9,340 nt of DNA from contig DCIW01000003.1 in assembly GCA_002317225.1 (NCBI GenBank), positions 1-9,340 of the forward strand. Direction: 5' to 3'. Shown here one piece after another: positions 5,942 to 9,340 of the stretch. Positions within the stretch are counted from its first letter, which is position 1. Each line of letters starts with the position of its first letter. The notes below the pieces were generated by a model that saw only the letters and a list, made by a program, of their open reading frames with translations, was not told where the DNA came from and did no database searches. The position numbers were made by a program, and so were the translations under genes. The stretch comes from Prevotellaceae bacterium UBA1716 (lineage in GTDB: Bacteria > Bacteroidota > Bacteroidia > Bacteroidales > Bacteroidaceae).

Positions 5942-6595
5942 ATGGAGAAGAATAGTTTGATAGTGTTGAGCGGTGGAATGGACTCTGTGACTATGCTCTA
6001 TGAGTTCAAGGACCAGATTGCAATGGCTGTGAGCTTCGACTACGGAAGCAAGCATAATGGGAAGGAGATTCCATTGGCAAAGATGCATTGCGAACGATTG
6101 GGAATAAGGCATATCACTATTCCGTTGAAGTTTATGGAGGAGTACTTTGTGTCTTCATTGCTCAATGGTGGTAAGGATATTCCGGAAGGTCATTATACTG
6201 CTGAGAATATGAAATCTACTGTGGTGCCTTTCCGAAATGGAATCATGCTGAGCATCGCCTGTGGTCTTGCAGAAAGCAACGGACTCAAGAAGGTGATGCT
6301 TGCTAATCATGGTGGTGATCATACTATTTACCCTGACTGCAGACCTGAATTCATCAATGCAATGGGTACTGCAATGACTTTAGGAACTGATACAGAGGTG
6401 GAAATCTATGCCCCTTATACCAATATCACAAAAACTAACATCGCTGAACATGGTAAGGCTCTTGGTCTGGATTATGCAGAAACATGGTCATGCTATAAAG
6501 GTGGTGACAAGCATTGTGGCAAGTGTGGTACTTGTGTGGAAAGAATGGAGGCATTGCGAGATGCGGGCATTGTTGACACAACTGAATACGAATAG
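5942..6595 (+). CDS. queC: 7-cyano-7-deazaguanine synthase
   Basis: QueC converts 7-carboxy-7-deazaguanine to preQ0 (7-cyano-7-deazaguanine) with ATP and ammonia, a step of queuosine tRNA modification in the cytoplasm. The protein is 217 aa, the usual size. The ATP pyrophosphatase P-loop SGGMDS is at 10-15, VPFRNG at 95-100, and the zinc-binding cysteines are Cys184, 192, 195 and 198 (SCYKGGDKHCGKCGTC). All expected residues are present, so it should be active. It starts one base after the amidase stop (TGATATG) with a Shine-Dalgarno site inside the upstream gene. Other queuosine genes (queD, queE, queF, tgt) are not in the window. The pairing with an amidase that may release ammonia is suggestive, since QueC consumes ammonia, but could be coincidental. 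Confidence 0.95.
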   Translation: MEKNSLIVLSGGMDSVTMLYEFKDQIAMAVSFDYGSKHNGKEIPLAKMHCERLGIRHITIPLKFMEEYFVSSLLNGGKDIPEGHYTAENMKSTVVPFRNGIMLSIACGLAESNGLKKVMLANHGGDHTIYPDCRPEFINAMGTAMTLGTDTEVEIYAPYTNITKTNIAEHGKALGLDYAETWSCYKGGDKHCGKCGTCVERMEALRDAGIVDTTEYE

Positions 6596-6629
6596 AATAA
6601 TAATAAAATACCTAGATTGACTATCTTAA

Positions 6630-6637
6630 TACCTTTG
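6630..6637 (+). promoter_or_regulatory. Putative -7 element very close to the porin start
   Basis: TACCTTTG matches TAnnTTTG fully but ends only 4 bases before the porin ATG at 6642. Transcription from it would start at or just after the ATG, which would make a leaderless message or none. No TTTG is found at the expected -33 position. It could be a chance match, with the porin read through from queC, or a genuine leaderless start. Confidence 0.3.
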
Positions 6638-6641
6638 TTAT

Positions 6642-7859
6642 ATGAATAAAAAATGTTTGGGCGCATTTGCAATTGCCGTTATCTTCGGTGGAATGAATAT
6701 AAATGCAAATGCGGAAGACTTAGAAAACGTGATAACCGAAGATGTACAGGAGACTGAAGCAACTCTCGAAATGATGGCTGCCGAATCCACTTCGTCATCA
6801 ATTGCTGCTAATCCTTCAGGAAGCCAATCTCTTGCTCCTGCTCTTCAGGCTATGGCTCCTAATGCTCCAGACTGGATGAAGGATGTGGCAAGTCGTATCA
6901 CCCTTCATGGTTATGCTCAGGGTGGATATACTTACACTCATGTGGATGGAAAGAATACAAATACGTTTGATATCAAGCGTACACTCCTTTGGGCAACTGC
7001 TCAGATTACACCAAGGTGGTCGTTCTGCTTCATGCACGACTTCAACAGTCAGGTTCAGGAATACTATACAGACTATCGTGTGACAAAGAATAATGCTCTC
7101 ACTGTACGTTTCGGTCAGTTTAAGAATGGATGCACTTTTGAGAATCCACTTTCTCCAACATCAATGGAGACTATCGATGTGTATTCCGAAGGTGTGACTT
7201 ACCTCACTGGTTGTGGTAGCGACCCACTCTTCGGTGTGCAGTATGGTCGTGACCTCGGTATGTCTTTCTCGGGTGAGACAAACAATAAGTTCTTCCGTTA
7301 TGAAGTGGATGTGCTCAACGGACAAGGTATCAACCAAAAGGATAAGAACAACAAGAAGGACTTGATTGGACGTCTTGAGGTTCGCCCATTTGATGGTCTT
7401 AATATCGTGGCAACTGGTCAGTTGGGTTATGGTAATGCTCGTACTGGTGGTACTGTTTTCAATCCAAATATGGTGGCAGGTCAGGACTATAAGCGTAATC
7501 GTTGGTCGGCTGGTATGGACTACAAATCAAAGGCGTTCAATGTTCATGGTGAATACCTCGAAGGTAAGGATGGTGATGTGTTGAGTCGTGGTGGTTACGT
7601 AACTGGTAGCACAAAGCTTTTGACATTCAAGGACAAGACTTCGCTCGACTTCATTGCTTCTTACGATTACTTCAACTTTAATGTTGACCAAAAGAATGAT
7701 ATGCACAAGGTAGTTGCTGGTTTCCAGTATTGGTTCTTCAAGCGTTGTCGTTTCCAGGCTCAGTACATTTACAAGAGTGCTTATACCAACTATAGTTCGG
7801 TATTTGAGAAGAAAGGTAACCATGCTATCATGTGTCAAATGCAGATTAGATTTAATTAA
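6642..7859 (+). CDS. Outer-membrane porin, porin O/P (phosphate-selective) type
   Basis: A 405-residue outer-membrane beta-barrel of the porin O/P type. The signal peptide spans 1-24 with cleavage likely after ANA. Residues 25-80 form an acidic then Ser/Ala/Pro-rich linker (EDLENVITEDVQETEATLE), an unusual periplasmic or plug-like extension. The barrel begins at about 86 (ITLHGYAQGGYTYTH) with alternating polar/hydrophobic strands and the porin O/P-like VRFGQFKNGCTFENPLSP. The end MQIRFN is the expected C-terminal assembly signal, with the phenylalanine one residue from the end. Five cysteines lie in the mature part (129, 164, 191, 369, 398), unusual for a barrel. Role: diffusion of small anions or organic acids; phosphate specificity cannot be claimed from sequence. 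iorA follows after 12 bases with no terminator between them. Confidence 0.85.
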   Translation: MNKKCLGAFAIAVIFGGMNINANAEDLENVITEDVQETEATLEMMAAESTSSSIAANPSGSQSLAPALQAMAPNAPDWMKDVASRITLHGYAQGGYTYTHVDGKNTNTFDIKRTLLWATAQITPRWSFCFMHDFNSQVQEYYTDYRVTKNNALTVRFGQFKNGCTFENPLSPTSMETIDVYSEGVTYLTGCGSDPLFGVQYGRDLGMSFSGETNNKFFRYEVDVLNGQGINQKDKNNKKDLIGRLEVRPFDGLNIVATGQLGYGNARTGGTVFNPNMVAGQDYKRNRWSAGMDYKSKAFNVHGEYLEGKDGDVLSRGGYVTGSTKLLTFKDKTSLDFIASYDYFNFNVDQKNDMHKVVAGFQYWFFKRCRFQAQYIYKSAYTNYSSVFEKKGNHAIMCQMQIRFN

Positions 7860-7871
7860 TTCAGCAAAATA

Positions 7872-9340
7872 ATGAAAAAACTTTTATTAGGTGATGAGGC
7901 AATAGCCCTTGGTGCTATACATGCCGGACTTAGCGGTGTGTATGCTTACCCAGGTACCCCATCAACCGAAATTACAGAATTTATCCAAGGCGATGCTACT
8001 GCTAAGGCTCGTGGCGTTCATAGTCGTTGGAGTACAAACGAGAAGACTGCTATGGAGGCAGCTCTCGGTATGAGTTATGCAGGCAAGCGTGCTCTTGTCT
8101 GCATGAAACATGTGGGTATGAATGTGTGTGCTGATGCTTTTGTAAACTCAGCTATCACTGGTGCAAATGGTGGTCTTGTGGTACTTGCTGCTGACGACCC
8201 TTCAATGCACTCTTCGCAGAACGAACAAGACTCTCGCTTCTATGGTAAGTTTGCCATGGTTCCTATCTTCGAACCATCAAACCAGCAGGAAGCATACGAT
8301 ATGATGAAGAGTGCATTCGAACTCTCCGAAAGTCTGAAGACACCTGTTGTGCTTCGTGTTGTGACTCGTCTTGCTCACTCTCGTGCAGCAGTTGAAATCG
8401 GTGAACAGATGGATGAGAATGCTCTCAATATCAGCACCGACCAGTGGGTTCTCCTTCCTGGTATTGCAAAGAAAAAATATGCTGCACTCATCGAGAAGCA
8501 GGTGGAAATGCTTGCTGCTTCGGAGGCTTCTAAATATAATAAGGTAGAGAGCGTAGCGGACAAGAAACTCGGTATCGTTGCTTGTGGTATTGCTTACAAC
8601 TATGTGAAGGAAGCTGTTGGTGATAATGCCAACATCCTCAAGGTTAGTCAGTATCCACTTCCTGCCTCAAAGATCATGACTCTTGCAAAGGAATGTGATG
8701 AGATTATCGTTGTTGAGGATGGACAACCTGTTGTTGAGGAAGATGTTCGTCGTATCATCGGTGATGTGGCTCCTGTTAAGGGTCGTCTTACAGGTGATCT
8801 TCCACGTGCAGGTGAACTCAATCCTGATAATGTAGCTAAGGCACTTGGCAAGCCATGTGGTCCTGCTTTCGAAGTAGCAAAGAACCTTGCTCCTCGTCCT
8901 CCACAGCTCTGTCAGGGTTGCGGACATCGTGATGTGTATGGTGCTCTCGTGAATATCATCAACGAATATCCTGATGCTCGTGTATTTGGTGATATCGGTT
9001 GTTATACTCTCGGTGCTCTCCCCCCATTCAAGGCACTCTCTTCATGTGTGGATATGGGTGCTTCAATCACAATGGCTAAGGGTGCTGCTGATGCTGGCGT
9101 TCGTCCTTCTATCGCAGTAATTGGTGACTCTACTTTCACCCACTCTGGTATGACTGGTCTTCTTGATGCTATCAACGAGAACTCTCCTATCACAGTTATC
9201 ATCTCCGACAATCTCACAACCGGTATGACTGGTGGTCAAGACTCTGCAGGTACCAACAAGTTTGAGGCTATCTGCCTCGGTCTCGGTATGGATCCAGAGC
9301 ACCTCCATGTTGTTACTCCACTTCCAAAGAATATTCCTGC
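7872..9340 (+). CDS. iorA: Indolepyruvate ferredoxin oxidoreductase alpha subunit, incomplete at the window edge
   Basis: The frame stays open from ATG 7872 to the window edge, 489 residues of an enzyme usually about 530 or more. IorA with IorB oxidatively decarboxylates arylpyruvates to aryl-acetyl-CoA with reduction of ferredoxin; in gut anaerobes it can also run in reverse to build aromatic amino acids from arylacetates. The N-terminal 2-oxoacid-binding domain has YAYPGTPSTEI (24-34). The C-terminal half holds the thiamine-diphosphate domain: LCQGCGHRDVYGAL (346-359), FGDIGCYTLGALPPF (372-386) and the pyrophosphate motif from GDSTFTHSGMTGL (418-430) to ISDNLTTGMTGGQ (444-456). The cysteine-rich FeS end lies outside the window. 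All 15 arginines use CGT or CGC (14 and 1), suggesting high expression. It follows the porin after 12 bases, so both are probably one transcript. iorB is expected downstream. Confidence 0.92.
   Translation, partial: MKKLLLGDEAIALGAIHAGLSGVYAYPGTPSTEITEFIQGDATAKARGVHSRWSTNEKTAMEAALGMSYAGKRALVCMKHVGMNVCADAFVNSAITGANGGLVVLAADDPSMHSSQNEQDSRFYGKFAMVPIFEPSNQQEAYDMMKSAFELSESLKTPVVLRVVTRLAHSRAAVEIGEQMDENALNISTDQWVLLPGIAKKKYAALIEKQVEMLAASEASKYNKVESVADKKLGIVACGIAYNYVKEAVGDNANILKVSQYPLPASKIMTLAKECDEIIVVEDGQPVVEEDVRRIIGDVAPVKGRLTGDLPRAGELNPDNVAKALGKPCGPAFEVAKNLAPRPPQLCQGCGHRDVYGALVNIINEYPDARVFGDIGCYTLGALPPFKALSSCVDMGASITMAKGAADAGVRPSIAVIGDSTFTHSGMTGLLDAINENSPITVIISDNLTTGMTGGQDSAGTNKFEAICLGLGMDPEHLHVVTPLPKNIP

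Noticed and set aside
8375..9308. Several minus-strand open frames within iorA
   Set aside because: They lie opposite a strongly conserved, codon-biased coding frame and overlap one another; they are by-products of its codon bias.

Overview
The window looks like chromosomal DNA of an anaerobic Bacteroidales bacterium, most likely Prevotella or a close relative. Four intergenic regions carry the Bacteroidetes -7 promoter element TAnnTTTG. Shine-Dalgarno sequences are mostly absent. One gene encodes a secreted protein with a tail typical of the type IX secretion system. There is also a porin O/P-type barrel, an indolepyruvate:ferredoxin oxidoreductase, and a fused ResB/CcsA cytochrome c assembly protein. 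Genus is an inference; no rRNA or marker gene is present.

Layout, left to right: (1) 115-1365 (+), a ResB-CcsA fusion for covalent heme attachment to c-type cytochromes, with its own promoter and a strong intrinsic terminator (1370-1407). (2) 1413-2732 (-), a seven-helix membrane protein ending in an AraC-type DNA-binding domain. (3) 2733-2962, a divergent regulatory region holding two near-identical 18-bp direct repeats exactly 21 bp apart, a plausible AraC-family operator. (4) 2963-4750 (+), a large secreted protein of unknown function with a type IX-like C-terminal tail, followed by a 57-residue peptide gene (4768-4941) with a good ribosome binding site, then a terminator (5030-5064). (5) 5152-5940 (+), a nitrilase-superfamily omega-amidase, followed after one base by queC (5942-6595) for queuosine precursor synthesis. 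(6) 6642-7859 (+), an outer-membrane porin, followed after 12 bp by iorA (7872 to the window edge, incomplete).

How the parts may work together: the divergent pair at 1413-4941 looks like a self-contained regulatory cassette, in which a membrane-embedded AraC regulator controls a surface protein and a small peptide through the paired 21-bp repeats. This is the least explained part of the window and the best candidate for something undescribed. The amidase-queC pair and the porin-iorA pair look like metabolic transcription units. The near-exclusive use of CGT for arginine in iorA suggests high expression there, unlike the AraC/secreted protein region.

No tRNA, rRNA, CRISPR array, insertion sequence or phage gene was seen. 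No gap without a gene exceeds 300 bases.
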